From the NCBI RefSeq assembly GCF_900113185.1, contig NZ_FOZD01000001.1, forward strand, positions 1,364,001-1,428,000: a stretch of 64,000 bases of DNA. Direction: 5' to 3'. How positions within the stretch are numbered: position 1 is the first letter of the stretch; every line of letters begins with the position of its first letter. Below are positions 33,440-42,081 of this stretch, piece after piece. The position numbers were made by a program, and so were the translations under genes. The notes beneath the pieces are model-generated. The model saw nothing but the letters and a program-made list of their open reading frames with translations. It was not told where the DNA came from and made no database searches. The DNA is from Agromyces sp. CF514. GTDB lineage: Bacteria > Actinomycetota > Actinomycetes > Actinomycetales > Microbacteriaceae.

Positions 33440-34467
33440 CCGCCCCGACCCCCGCCCCATCCGTCGCCGAACGCGAGCGCGACCGCCGCGACCGCCGCGT
33501 GCTCCTGGCCGTCGTCGTGTGGGTGCCGCTCGCGATCGTGCTCGTGTCGACGGTGATCCAGGTGATCTGGATCCCGCGCATGCCCGCGCAGGTCGCCGTG
33601 CACTGGAATGCGGCCGGCGAACCCGACCGATGGACCTCCCCCGAGCGGGCCGTGCTCGCCTATGCGGTCATCTCGCTCTCGCTCATCCTGGCGCTCGCGA
33701 TCGCGTCGTTCGCGGGCGCACGTGCGCTGCGCCCGCATGCGGGCCGGCCCACCCGCCTGCTCAGCCGTGTGCGTCCGACGGCCTCGTTCGCGCCGGCGAC
33801 GATCGCGATGGTCTCGCTCATCATGGTCGGCCTCGGCGCCCTGCAGCTCGACGGCTCGGTGCCTCCGCAGTGGGCCGCTCCCGTCGTCATCGGAGTCGGG
33901 CTGCTGGTCGGGGCGCTCGTCTGGTGGATCACGTGGCGCGCGCTGCCGGCTCCCGACCGCACCGCGGCCGACGCCCCGTCGGCGACCCCCGCGCTCGACC
34001 TCGCCCCCGGCGAGCGGGCCGTGTGGACCGCGACCGCGTCGGCGCCGTGGCCCGTCATCGCGCTCATCGGCTTCGCGCTCGTCGCGGTGACGGTGCCGTT
34101 CGTGCTCTCGCCCTCGTCGTGGTGGCTCTGGACGCTCGTGTTCGTGCTGGTGCTCGTGCTCGCCTCGACCGCGTGGATCCGCGTCACGGTCGACCGGCGG
34201 GGGCTCACGGTGCGATCCCTCGTCGGCATCCGGCTCACGCGCGTGCCGCTCGAGGCCGTCGTGACCGCCGCCGACGTCGAGGTGCTGCCCGCCGAGTTCG
34301 GCGGCTGGGGCTTCCGGTTCGACGTGCACGGGCGGCGCGGCATCATCATCCGCTCGGGCCAGGGCATCGAGGTCGAGCGAGCGGATGCCCCGCCGCTCGT
34401 CGTGACGGTCGCCGACGCCCGCACGGGGGCGGCGCTGCTGAACGCGCTCGCTCGGGCGGGCCGGTAG
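33436..34467 (+). CDS. DUF1648/SdpI-like membrane protein
   Basis: A 343-residue protein with about six hydrophobic segments. The DUF1648 signature is PRMPAQVAVHWNAAGEPDRWTSPERA near residues 46-72. A second helix group and a soluble C-terminal PH-like part (VRSLVGIRLTRVPLEAVVTAADVEVLPAEFGGWGFRFD) follow. It overlaps the GntR gene by four bases (ATGA). DUF1648 proteins are related to SdpI, the immunity protein against a Bacillus toxin, so envelope protection is possible but unproven. Confidence 0.8.
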   Translation: MTAPTPAPSVAERERDRRDRRVLLAVVVWVPLAIVLVSTVIQVIWIPRMPAQVAVHWNAAGEPDRWTSPERAVLAYAVISLSLILALAIASFAGARALRPHAGRPTRLLSRVRPTASFAPATIAMVSLIMVGLGALQLDGSVPPQWAAPVVIGVGLLVGALVWWITWRALPAPDRTAADAPSATPALDLAPGERAVWTATASAPWPVIALIGFALVAVTVPFVLSPSSWWLWTLVFVLVLVLASTAWIRVTVDRRGLTVRSLVGIRLTRVPLEAVVTAADVEVLPAEFGGWGFRFDVHGRRGIIIRSGQGIEVERADAPPLVVTVADARTGAALLNALARAGR

Positions 34468-34485
34468 CGCGGGCGACGGCGGCCG

Positions 34486-34513
34486 CGGCATCCGCCTCGG
34501 CCTCCGGATGCCG
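34486..34513 (+). terminator. GGCATCC/GGATGCC inverted-pair terminator
   Basis: CGGCATCCG (34486-34494) and CGGATGCCG (34505-34513) form a nine-base stem with a ten-base loop, 18 bases after the DUF1648 stop. It uses the genome-wide repeated word as its arms. Confidence 0.6.
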
Positions 34514-34543
34514 GAGGCGTGCGGATCGACCGCCGGAAACGGC

Positions 34544-34580
34544 GAACGGGCCCGTGCGGGGACAGCGCACGGGCCCGTTC
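34544..34580 (-). terminator. Strong terminator of the xylFGH operon
   Basis: GAACGGGCCCGTGCG (34544-34558) and CGCACGGGCCCGTTC (34566-34580) form a perfect 15-base stem with a seven-base loop. It lies 19 bases beyond the xylH stop on the minus strand. It could also act as a second terminator for the converging plus-strand DUF1648 gene. Confidence 0.75.
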
Positions 34581-34599
34581 AGCTTTGGAGGAGCCTGCG

Positions 34600-35910
34600 T
34601 CAGGTTCGCAGGACCGAGCCGCCGGCCCGCTTGCGCGAGATCGCGTCGACCGTGGCCGCGAGGATCAGCACGCCGCCGGTCACGGCGTAGTTGACGCCGG
34701 CCGGGAGGTTCAGCAGGCCGAGGCCGTTCGTGATCACGGCGATCACGAGCGCACCGATCGCCGCGTGGATCAGGCGCCCGCGCCCACCGAAGAGGCTGAC
34801 GCCGCCGACGACGGCCGCCGCGACACCGCTCAGCACGATGTCGCGGCCCGCCGCGGCATCCACCGATCCGACCTTGCTGATGCTGAACAGGCCCGCGACG
34901 ACCGCGAGCGACGAGCACACGATGAACGCGCACCAGCGGATCGTCGCGACCTTCACGCCCGATCGGCGCGCCGCTTCGGCGTTGCCGCCGACCGCGTAGA
35001 TGTACCGACCGAACTTCGTGCGGTCGAGCACGAACGTGCCGAGCCACAGGATCGCGAGCGTGATCGGCACCACGATCGGCACGCCCTCGATGGCCTTGAA
35101 GCCCGTGCCGCGGTTCTGGTTGAGGATCGCGACGACGATTCCGCCGAGCACGAGGATCGTGATGAGTTTCGCCCAAACGAGCGCGATCGTTCGGTTCGGC
35201 ACTCCGGCCCGCGTGCGGCGAGACCGGTCGAGGAACGAGGTCCCGGCCGAGATCGCGAGCATCACGGCGAGCATCACCCATCCGGCCCACGGCGGGAGCG
35301 TGCCGTTCTGGATCGCGAGGATCTCGGGCGTCTCGACGCGGTACAGGCCGCCGGCGCCGATGATGATGAGCTCGAGGCCCTGGAAGCCGAGGAACAGGCC
35401 CAGCGTCACGACGAAGGACGGAATGCCGACCTTCGCGACGAAGAAGCCGATGAACGTGCCGATCGCGATGCCGGTGAGGAACGCGATCGCGAGCGCGAGC
35501 ACCCAGTTGAGGTTCACCACGGCGATGAGCACCACGAAGATCACCATCGTGAGGCCCGCCGTGACACCGGCCGACAGGTCGATCTCGCCGAGCAGCAGTA
35601 CGAAGACGAGCGCCATGCCGAGCATGACGAGCGTGGCCGCCTGCGTGAGCAGGTTCGCGAAGTTGCGCTCGGTGAAGAAGAAGGGGCTGAGGATCGTGAA
35701 GAGGATGCTGAGCACGACGAATCCGCCGACCGCGGGCAGGGCGCCCATGTCGCCGCCGCGCACGCGCTGCAGCCAGGCGCGGACCTGGTCCATCAGGCCG
35801 CCCTCCTGTCCGCTGCCGATGAGCGCCTCGGTGCTGAGCGCCGAGAGGGCCGTCGTCGAATCGGTGGGCGGCGTCGACGTCGGAGCCGAGGTGCCCTGTT
35901 CGCCGCTCAT
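34600..35910 (-). CDS. xylH: Xylose/monosaccharide ABC transporter permease
   Basis: A 436-residue CUT2-family permease with a soluble N-terminal tail of about 55 residues, then about ten hydrophobic segments. Family blocks include LVMLGMALVFVLLLGEIDLSAG, the long insert seen in XylH proteins, and YIYAVGGNAEAARRSGVKVATIRW, the ATPase-contact loop. It pairs with the XylG-like ATPase and XylF-like binding protein to import xylose. It overlaps the ATPase gene by four bases. A strong hairpin follows its stop. Confidence 0.9.
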   Translation of the reverse strand: MSGEQGTSAPTSTPPTDSTTALSALSTEALIGSGQEGGLMDQVRAWLQRVRGGDMGALPAVGGFVVLSILFTILSPFFFTERNFANLLTQAATLVMLGMALVFVLLLGEIDLSAGVTAGLTMVIFVVLIAVVNLNWVLALAIAFLTGIAIGTFIGFFVAKVGIPSFVVTLGLFLGFQGLELIIIGAGGLYRVETPEILAIQNGTLPPWAGWVMLAVMLAISAGTSFLDRSRRTRAGVPNRTIALVWAKLITILVLGGIVVAILNQNRGTGFKAIEGVPIVVPITLAILWLGTFVLDRTKFGRYIYAVGGNAEAARRSGVKVATIRWCAFIVCSSLAVVAGLFSISKVGSVDAAAGRDIVLSGVAAAVVGGVSLFGGRGRLIHAAIGALVIAVITNGLGLLNLPAGVNYAVTGGVLILAATVDAISRKRAGGSVLRT

Positions 35911-36659
35911 GCGTGCTCTCCTTCGTAGGTCTTCGCGCCGGTGATGTAGCCGATGACGTCTTCGTTCGTGGTCTTCGACGTCTCGACCGAGGCGACCATC
36001 TGGCCCAGGTAGAGCACGCTGATGTAGTCGGCGACCTCGAAGACGTCGACCAGGTTGTGGCTGATGATGACGACCGAGACGCCCTGCTCGGCCAGGCGCT
36101 TCACGAGCGCGAGCACCTGGGCGGTCTGCGCGACGCCGAGCGCCGCGGTCGGCTCGTCGAGGATGACGACCCTGGCCTTCTTCAGCACCGAGCGGGCGAT
36201 GGCCACGGTCTGGCGCTGGCCGCCCGAGAGCGACGAGACCTTCTGGCGCACCGACTTGACCGTTCGCACCGAGAGCTGGCGCAGCGTCTCGGCGGCTTCG
36301 CGTTCCATGACGCCCTCGTCGAACGTGCCGGCCGAGAGCTCCTCGCGACCGAGGAACATGTTCTGCACGATGTCGAGGTTGTCGCAGAGCGCGAGGTCCT
36401 GGTAGACGACCTCGATGCCGAGGTGGGCGGCATCGCGCGGCGTGTGGAGGTTCACGGGCTCGCCGTTGAAGAGCACCTCTCCGTCGTCGTAGGGCTGCAC
36501 GCCGGCGAGTCCCTTGATGAGGGTCGACTTGCCGGCGCCGTTGTCGCCGACGAGGGCGGTGATCTTTCCGGGGTAGGCCGTGAAGTTCACGCCCTTCAGC
36601 ACATCGACGGGGCCGAAGCTCTTCACCACCCCCCTCAGCTCGATGATCGGCTGGTCCAT
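35907..36659 (-). CDS. xylG: Monosaccharide ABC transporter ATP-binding protein
   Basis: A 250-residue single-domain ABC ATPase. The Walker A is GDNGAGKST, the signature is LSGGQRQ, the Walker B is VVILDEPTAAL and the H-loop is IISHN. In E. coli XylG and other CUT2 ATPases two ABC domains are fused; this one is half length, a form common in actinobacteria, so it should act as a homodimer. It overlaps xylH by four bases (ATGA). The xylF gene is 190 bases upstream, separated by a stable hairpin. Confidence 0.9.
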   Translation of the reverse strand: MDQPIIELRGVVKSFGPVDVLKGVNFTAYPGKITALVGDNGAGKSTLIKGLAGVQPYDDGEVLFNGEPVNLHTPRDAAHLGIEVVYQDLALCDNLDIVQNMFLGREELSAGTFDEGVMEREAAETLRQLSVRTVKSVRQKVSSLSGGQRQTVAIARSVLKKARVVILDEPTAALGVAQTAQVLALVKRLAEQGVSVVIISHNLVDVFEVADYISVLYLGQMVASVETSKTTNEDVIGYITGAKTYEGEHA

Positions 36660-36795
36660 GCCGGGTCCTTTCTGTGGGGAACTGCGCTGTTCCGGGAAGC
36701 TGCGGTGCGAGTGCTCGGGGTGTGCGTACGCGTGCGCTGGCGCGGGGCGGGAGCGGGAAGCGGGCGGATGCCGCGTGGTGCGGTCGTGCGGGAGC

Positions 36796-36833
36796 GGGAG
36801 GCCCCGGGGCGACTGAACGCCCCGGAGCCTCCC
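36796..36833 (-). terminator. 16-bp hairpin between xylF and xylG
   Basis: Arms at 36796-36811 and 36818-36833 pair over 16 bases with a single C-A mismatch and a six-base loop (ACTGAA). It starts 16 bases beyond the xylF stop on the minus strand. It probably attenuates readthrough or protects the 3' end of xylF mRNA, giving more binding protein than ATPase and permease. Confidence 0.7.
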
Positions 36834-36849
36834 GCCGGATCGGATGGGA

Positions 36850-37911
36850 CTATCCGACTCCGTGCTCGGTGCAGGCTGCGGCCACGTCGGCCGTGCAGAT
36901 CTCGGCGGCGTCGGCGTTGCCGTCGTCGACCACGGTCTGCACGTCGTCGGGTCCGACGAGGATCGGCGTGACGGCGATGTAGGGGGTGCCGTCGTCGAGC
37001 TTCTTGTCGACCGAGGGGGTCTCGCCGTTCAGGAGCTGGATGGCGAGTTCGGAAGCGGCGTCGGCCTCGAGTGCGAACGGCTTGTAGACCGTGGCGGTCT
37101 GCTTGCCGAGGAGCACGTTCTGGAGACCGGCGACCGAGGCGTCCTGACCCGAGACGGGAACGGTGAGGCCGTTCTTGTCGAGGATCGTGATGACGCCCGC
37201 GGCGTTGGTGTCGTTCGCGACCCAGACCGCGTCGACCTTGCCGCCGAGGGCGGTCAGGGCCTGCTCGAAGTTGGTCGCCGACTTGTCGCCGTCCCAGACT
37301 CCCGGGGGCTCCTGCGCGGGCTTGATGCCGGCGGGCTCCATGACGCTCACGGCGCCGTCGTGGAACATCTTCGCGTTGCCGTCGGCGGGGTCGCCGCCCA
37401 TGTAGACCACGACCGCGGTCTTCGGGTCCTTGCCGGCCGTGGCGAGGCCGTCGAGGATCGACTGGCCCTCGAGCGCTCCGACCTGCTCGTTGTCGAACGA
37501 GACGTAGTAGTCGGCGCCCTCGATCGGGCGGTCGTACGCGATGACCGGGATGCCCTGGTCCTTCGCCTTGGCGGCGACGGCCACGGCCGCACCGTTGTAG
37601 TCGACGAGGAGCATGACGCCGCAGCCCTTGCTGAGCTGCTGGTCGGCGATCGTGGCGTACTTGCTGGTGTCGCCCTGCGCGTTCTGGATGTCGGCTTCGA
37701 ATCCGGCGTCGGTGATCGCGGTCTCGAGCGCGGGGCGGTCGCCGTTCTCCCAACGGGGCGAGGACGCGGCATCGGGCAGGATGACGCAGGCGCGGGTCGC
37801 GGTGGCGGAGTCGGTGCTGCCGCCGTCTCCGCCGCTGCTGGAACACCCTGCGAGCAACAGCATCGATGCTCCGGCGAGGGCTGTGATCGAGATCAATGAA
37901 GCCTTCTTCAT
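36850..37911 (-). CDS. xylF: Xylose/monosaccharide ABC transporter substrate-binding lipoprotein
   Basis: A 353-residue binding protein of the periplasmic-binding-protein 1 type. The signal ends in lipobox LLAGC with Cys23, followed by a Ser/Gly-rich linker. Family blocks include ACVILPDAASSPRWENGDRPALETAI, IPVIAYDRPIEGADYYVSFDNEQVG and AVWVANDTNAAGVI, close to xylose-binding proteins. GGGGAG stands before the ATG at 37911, which is preferred to one 12 codons upstream. It heads the xylFGH unit downstream of xylAB. Confidence 0.9.
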   Translation of the reverse strand: MKKASLISITALAGASMLLLAGCSSSGGDGGSTDSATATRACVILPDAASSPRWENGDRPALETAITDAGFEADIQNAQGDTSKYATIADQQLSKGCGVMLLVDYNGAAVAVAAKAKDQGIPVIAYDRPIEGADYYVSFDNEQVGALEGQSILDGLATAGKDPKTAVVVYMGGDPADGNAKMFHDGAVSVMEPAGIKPAQEPPGVWDGDKSATNFEQALTALGGKVDAVWVANDTNAAGVITILDKNGLTVPVSGQDASVAGLQNVLLGKQTATVYKPFALEADAASELAIQLLNGETPSVDKKLDDGTPYIAVTPILVGPDDVQTVVDDGNADAAEICTADVAAACTEHGVG

Positions 37912-38050
37912 CGTTCTCCCCTTCTGACTGGTGAGTGTGCAGGACAATCACTACCGCCGGGGTCTGCACTGACCTCGGCAGAAGGAAACTTACGACCCTG
38001 TAAGCCGGGCCGAACCGCCCCGCTGATAACGATCGAGTAACGCGATCAAC

Positions 38051-38070
38051 CGATGTGACACGTCACATCG
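38051..38070. promoter_or_regulatory. 20-bp palindrome upstream of xylF
   Basis: CGATGTGAC-AC-GTCACATCG is a perfect inverted repeat lying about 140 bases upstream of the xylF start. Its TGTGA and TCACA half-sites are those of CRP/GlxR-type regulators, but they are four bases apart rather than the usual six. It may mediate carbon-source control of the transporter genes. A second small dyad, CTTAC...GTAAG (37989-38004), lies nearer the gene. Confidence 0.5.
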
Positions 38071-38143
38071 AGACGCCGGATCCGACCGCGATCCTCGGAT
38101 CCGCGCGGGTTGGCGCATGGGACTGTCACACACCGCCGAAGAG

Positions 38144-38178
38144 CGCCGTCGCGGGCCCCGAGGGGGCTCGCGACGGCG
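38144..38178 (-). terminator. Terminator after xylB
   Basis: CGCCGTCGCG (38144-38153) pairs with CGCGACGGCG (38169-38178), with additional GCC/GGC pairing inside the loop. It is about 30 bases beyond the xylB stop on the minus strand, which indicates that xylFGH has its own promoter in the rest of this 295-base gap. Confidence 0.65.
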
Positions 38179-38206
38179 GTGGAACTTTCTTCGGACTCGA
38201 ATCGAT

Positions 38207-39601
38207 TCAGCGCCCGGCGACGCGCGCGTACTGCTCCCGGATCGCGGGCCGATGGTCTGGCGAAGGGCTCGCGGCGACGTCGATCTCCCACTCCGGACGC
38301 GCACCCGTGAGCGCCCAGGCTGCCTGACGCGCGGCGCCGTCGGCGACGTACTCGCCCGGTGCAGGCACGACGACCGGCGCATCGAACACCTGCGCGGCGA
38401 TCGCCCGCACGGCCGGGTTCTGCGCCGCCCCGCCGATGAGCAGCACCCGGTCGACCGCGACGCCGAGGCTCGCGACGGCCTCGAGCCCGTCGGCGAGTCC
38501 GCACAGCATGCCCTCGATCGCGGCGCGGGCGAGGTTCGGGCGGGTCATGCTCGCGAGGCTCAGGCCGTCGAGGTGCGCGGTCGCGTTCGGCAGGTTCGGC
38601 GTGCGCTCGCCCTCGAAGTACGGCACGAGCACGGCGCCGGATGCCGCGGGCTCGGCCTCGAGCGCGAGCCGTCCGAGTCCGTCGTGGTCGACGCCGAGCA
38701 CGCGGGCGAACGCGTCGAGCACGCGGGCGGCGTTGAGCGTGGCGACGAGCGGCAGGAATCGGCCCGTCGCGTCGGCGAACCCGGCGACCGTGCCCGAGGC
38801 GTCGGCGACGGCGGCATCCGTCACCGCGAACACCGTGCCGCTCGTGCCGATCGAGACGACGACGTCACCGGAGGCGGCGTCGAGCCCGAGCGCTGCGGCG
38901 GCGTTGTCGCCGGCTCCGGCCCCGACGAGGATGCCGTCGGGCGTGCGCCCGGCTGCCTCGGCGGGACCGAGCACGCGCGGGAGGATCGCGTCGTGCCCGA
39001 GGGCGCGTACGAAGAGGTCGCGGTCGTAGCCGTCGGCGCCCCAGTAGGCCGTGCCGCTCGCATCCGACCGGTCGGTCGTGAGCTCGTCGAGCACCGGGCC
39101 GAGCGGGGACTCGCCGACCGGGCCGTAGCCGCGCAGGCGCCAGGTGAGCCAGTCGTGGGGGAGGGCGACCGCGGCGACGCGCGCCGCGGCATCGGGCTCG
39201 GCATCGCGCAGCCAGCGGAGCTTCGTCGCCGTGAACGAGGCGACCGGCACGACGCCTGTACGGCGCGCGTACTCGTCGGCGCCCACCTCGGCGATGAGGT
39301 CGAGCGCGGCCTGCGCCGAGCGCGTGTCGTTCCAGAGCAGGGCCGGGCGGATGACGCGGCCCTCGTCGTCGAGCACGACCATGCCGTGCTGCTGGCCGCC
39401 GATCGAGATCGCCTCGACGCCCTCGAGGCCGCCGGCGTCGCCGATCGCGGAGAGCAGGGCGCCCCACCACGCGGCCGGATCGACCTCGGTGCCTTCGGGG
39501 TGCGGCGCCCGCCCGGAGCGCACGAGGGCTCCCGTGGCGGCATCCCGGATCACGATCTTGCATGACTGGGTCGACGAGTCGACCCCTGCGACGAGCGACA
39601 A
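38207..39601 (-). CDS. xylB: Xylulokinase
   Basis: A 464-residue FGGY-family kinase that makes xylulose 5-phosphate. The N terminus [23 protein letters not shown] is the phosphate-1 motif, [14 protein letters not shown] and LLWNDTRS are xylulokinase features, and [14 protein letters not shown] holds the catalytic Asp. The start is taken as TTG at 39601, with AAGGGG seven bases upstream; no ATG or GTG fits the family N terminus. It is separated from xylA by 92 bases containing a hairpin. Confidence 0.92.
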   Translation of the reverse strand: MSLVAGVDSSTQSCKIVIRDAATGALVRSGRAPHPEGTEVDPAAWWGALLSAIGDAGGLEGVEAISIGGQQHGMVVLDDEGRVIRPALLWNDTRSAQAALDLIAEVGADEYARRTGVVPVASFTATKLRWLRDAEPDAAARVAAVALPHDWLTWRLRGYGPVGESPLGPVLDELTTDRSDASGTAYWGADGYDRDLFVRALGHDAILPRVLGPAEAAGRTPDGILVGAGAGDNAAAALGLDAASGDVVVSIGTSGTVFAVTDAAVADASGTVAGFADATGRFLPLVATLNAARVLDAFARVLGVDHDGLGRLALEAEPAASGAVLVPYFEGERTPNLPNATAHLDGLSLASMTRPNLARAAIEGMLCGLADGLEAVASLGVAVDRVLLIGGAAQNPAVRAIAAQVFDAPVVVPAPGEYVADGAARQAAWALTGARPEWEIDVAASPSPDHRPAIREQYARVAGR

Positions 39602-39641
39602 GGCCCGCCCCTTTCTTCGAGGTGGTGCTGGTACGGGAAAA

Positions 39642-39675
39642 CCCCTGCGCCGAGTCGTCGAACCCGGCGCAGGGG
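39642..39675 (-). terminator. Intercistronic hairpin between xylA and xylB
   Basis: CCCCTGCGCC (39642-39651) and GGCGCAGGGG (39666-39675) form a perfect ten-base stem with a 14-base loop, 18 bases past the xylA stop. It is a partial terminator or mRNA-stabilising element. With the TTG start of xylB it would lower kinase output relative to isomerase. Confidence 0.65.
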
Positions 39676-39693
39676 TGGCTTCAGGCCTGACGC

Positions 39694-40884
39694 TCAGCGA
39701 GCTCCGAGCAGGTGCTCGGTGGCCAGCTGCTGGAGGCGGACGAAGCCGCCGCCCTTGCCGCCGAGGTAGGCGTCGGCGTCGAAGTCCTCGTAGGCCGAGC
39801 GGTCGGCGAGGAACTCGTCGTAGGTCTCGCCCGGGTTCAGCGTCGGAGTCGAGAGCTCGTAGACCTTCGCGGCCTCGAGCGCCTCCTGCACCTCGGGGTC
39901 GGCGCGGAAGGCCGCGGCGCGCTCCTTGAGCAGCAGGTAGGTGCGCATGTTGGCCGCGGCCGACTCCCACACGCCCTTCTCGTCTTCGGTGCGCGAGGGC
40001 TTGTAGTCGAAGTGGCGCGGGCCCTCGTACGCGGGCACGCCACCGGGGCCGCCGTTCTCGAGCAGGTCGACGAGCGCGAACGCGTTGTGCAGGTCGCCGT
40101 GGCCGAAGACGAGGTCCTGGTCGTACTTGATGCCGCGCTGGCCGTTCAGGTCGATGTGGAAGAGCTTGCCGTGGTACAGCGCCTGCGCGATGCCGGCGGC
40201 GAAGTTGAGGCCCGCCATCTGCTCGTGGCCGACCTCGGGGTTGAGGCCGACGAGCTCGGGGCGCTCGAGCGAGTCGATGAACGCGATCGCGTGGCCGAGG
40301 GTCGGCAGCAGGATGTCGCCACGGGGCTCGTTGGGCTTCGGCTCGATCGCGAAGCGGATGTCGTAGCCCTTGTCGGTCACGTAGTCGCCGAGCAGGTTGA
40401 CCGCCTCGCGGTAGCGCTCGAGCGCCTGGCGGATGTCCTTCGCCGAGTCGTACTCGGCGCCCTCGCGGCCGCCCCACATGACGAACGTCTTCGCACCGAG
40501 CTCGGCGCCGAGGTCGAGCTGGCGGAACACCTTGCGCAGCGCGAAGCGACGCACGTCGCGGTCGTTGGCCGTGAAGCCGCCGTCCTTGAAGACGGGAGCG
40601 CTGAAGAGGTTCGTGGTGACCATCGGGATGATGAGGCCCGTGTCGTCGAGCGCGCCCTTGAGGCGGTCGATCTGCGTCTGGCGCTCGGCGTCGGTGGAGC
40701 CGAAGGCGAAGAGGTCGTCGTCGTGGAACGTCAGTCCGTAGGCGCCCAGCTCGGCGAGCTTCTCGACGGCGTGCACGACGTCGAGGGGCTTGCGGGTGGG
40801 GCCGCCGAACGGGTCGGTGCCGTTGTAGCCGACGGTCCAGAGGCCGAAGGAGAACTTGTCGTCGCGGGTGGGCGCGCTGGCCAT
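39694..40884 (-). CDS. xylA: Xylose isomerase
   Basis: A 396-residue class I xylose isomerase converting D-xylose to D-xylulose with two divalent metals. The catalytic His54 and Asp57 are in [13 protein letters not shown], in the same numbering as Streptomyces enzymes, metal ligands occur in [13 protein letters not shown] and [16 protein letters not shown], and [24 protein letters not shown] is the second metal block. AAAGGCGG precedes the ATG at 40884. It leads the minus-strand xyl genes and is divergent from the LacI-type regulator. Confidence 0.96.
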   Translation of the reverse strand: MASAPTRDDKFSFGLWTVGYNGTDPFGGPTRKPLDVVHAVEKLAELGAYGLTFHDDDLFAFGSTDAERQTQIDRLKGALDDTGLIIPMVTTNLFSAPVFKDGGFTANDRDVRRFALRKVFRQLDLGAELGAKTFVMWGGREGAEYDSAKDIRQALERYREAVNLLGDYVTDKGYDIRFAIEPKPNEPRGDILLPTLGHAIAFIDSLERPELVGLNPEVGHEQMAGLNFAAGIAQALYHGKLFHIDLNGQRGIKYDQDLVFGHGDLHNAFALVDLLENGGPGGVPAYEGPRHFDYKPSRTEDEKGVWESAAANMRTYLLLKERAAAFRADPEVQEALEAAKVYELSTPTLNPGETYDEFLADRSAYEDFDADAYLGGKGGGFVRLQQLATEHLLGAR

Positions 40885-40916
40885 TGGTGATCCGCCTTTC
40901 AGCGTCTTCGATGATT

Positions 40917-40959
40917 TGTTGGCACGTACAACATAAACCGGTCCGACGCTCGTTCGCAA
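40917..40959 (-). promoter_or_regulatory. xylA promoter with overlapping operator candidate
   Basis: On the minus strand TTGCGA (40954-40959) and TATGTT (40930-40935) are 18 bases apart. The imperfect dyad TGTTG-gcacgta-CAACA (40917-40933, plus-strand reading) overlaps the -10 and the start of transcription. It is a plausible binding site for the divergently encoded LacI-family protein. Confidence 0.6.
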
Positions 40960-40999
40960 GTCTTCCGCGATCGCAACTTTCGACCTTATGATTCGAAAC

Positions 41000-42076
41000 A
41001 TGAAGCCGGATGCCGCAGACACCGCCGACCGTCGAGTGACCCTCGCCGCGATCAGCGAGGACCTCGGGGTGAGCCTGTCCACGATCTCGAAGGTGCTGAA
41101 CGGGCGCGCCGACGTCTCGGTCGCGACGAGGGAGCGCGTCGAGCACGAGCTGCAGGAGCGCGGCTACGTGCGGCGAGGAGCGGGCCGCTCGGAGGCGCGG
41201 GCGGACCTCATCGAGCTGGTCTTCCACGAACTCGACGAGATCTGGTCGATGGAGCTCATCGGCGGCGTCGAGCAGGTCGCCAAGGAGCACGGCCTCAGCG
41301 TCGTGCTCACCGTCTCGGGCGACCGGCACGCGCCCGACCCCGACTGGGTCGACGGCGTGATCCGGCGCCGGCCCGTGGGAGTCGTGCTCGTCTTCAGCGA
41401 ACTCGCGCCGGAGCACCGCGAACGGCTTCGCGCACGGGCCATCCCGTTCGTGATCGTCGACCCCGCGGGCGACCCCACCCCCGAGGTGCCGAGCGTCGGG
41501 TCGGCGAACTGGTCGGGCGGACTCGCGGCGACCCGCCACCTCATCGAGCTCGGGCATCGTCGCATCGCCACCATCACCGGACCCGACGACATGATGTGCT
41601 CGCTCGCGCGCGTCGACGGCTACCGATCGGCGATGAACTCGGCCGGGCTGCCGATCGATCCTGCGTGGATCCGCTTCGGCGACTTCCACGTCACGGGAGG
41701 GCGGAACCACGCGAGCGAGCTGCTGGCCCTACCGCACGGCGAGCGGCCCACGGCGATCTTCGCCGGCAGCGACCTGCAGGCGCTCGGCGTCATGGACGCC
41801 GCGCGGGCGGCGGGTCTCGCCATCCCCGGCGACCTGTCGATCGTCGGCTACGACGACGTGCCCATCAGCCGCTGGGTGACCCCGCCGCTCACGACCGTGC
41901 ACCAGCCGCTGCGGCGCATGGGCGAGGAGGCGGCGCGCCTCGCCATCCGCCTCGCGGCAGAAGCCGACGTCGATCAGTCGGCAGATGCGGCCGCAGCGCG
42001 ATCGGCCACCACGCCGCGCATGGACCTGGCCACGAGCCTCGTCGTGCGCGAGAGCACGGCACCGCCCGCGGCCTGA
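41000..42076 (+). CDS. LacI-family regulator of xylose genes
   Basis: A 358-residue LacI-type repressor. The helix-turn-helix [35 protein letters not shown] is at about 13-47, and the sugar-binding core has [17 protein letters not shown] and [23 protein letters not shown] stands seven bases before the ATG at 41000 and itself contains an upstream in-frame ATG, so the later ATG is the leaderless start. Position and direction suggest it controls xylA and perhaps xylB and xylFGH, with xylose or xylulose as inducer. Confidence 0.88.
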   Translation: MKPDAADTADRRVTLAAISEDLGVSLSTISKVLNGRADVSVATRERVEHELQERGYVRRGAGRSEARADLIELVFHELDEIWSMELIGGVEQVAKEHGLSVVLTVSGDRHAPDPDWVDGVIRRRPVGVVLVFSELAPEHRERLRARAIPFVIVDPAGDPTPEVPSVGSANWSGGLAATRHLIELGHRRIATITGPDDMMCSLARVDGYRSAMNSAGLPIDPAWIRFGDFHVTGGRNHASELLALPHGERPTAIFAGSDLQALGVMDAARAAGLAIPGDLSIVGYDDVPISRWVTPPLTTVHQPLRRMGEEAARLAIRLAAEADVDQSADAAAARSATTPRMDLATSLVVRESTAPPAA

Positions 42077-42081
42077 TCCGC

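Noticed and set aside
38190-38206. CGAATCGATTC at the end of xylB as a copy of the operator at 53258
   Set aside because: The match is a short palindrome around a ClaI-like core, overlaps coding sequence, and the flanks differ.
39602-41710. A 1167-codon minus-strand frame extending xylB far upstream
   Set aside because: The upstream part runs out of frame through xylA and part of the LacI gene; only the C-terminal 464 codons resemble a kinase.
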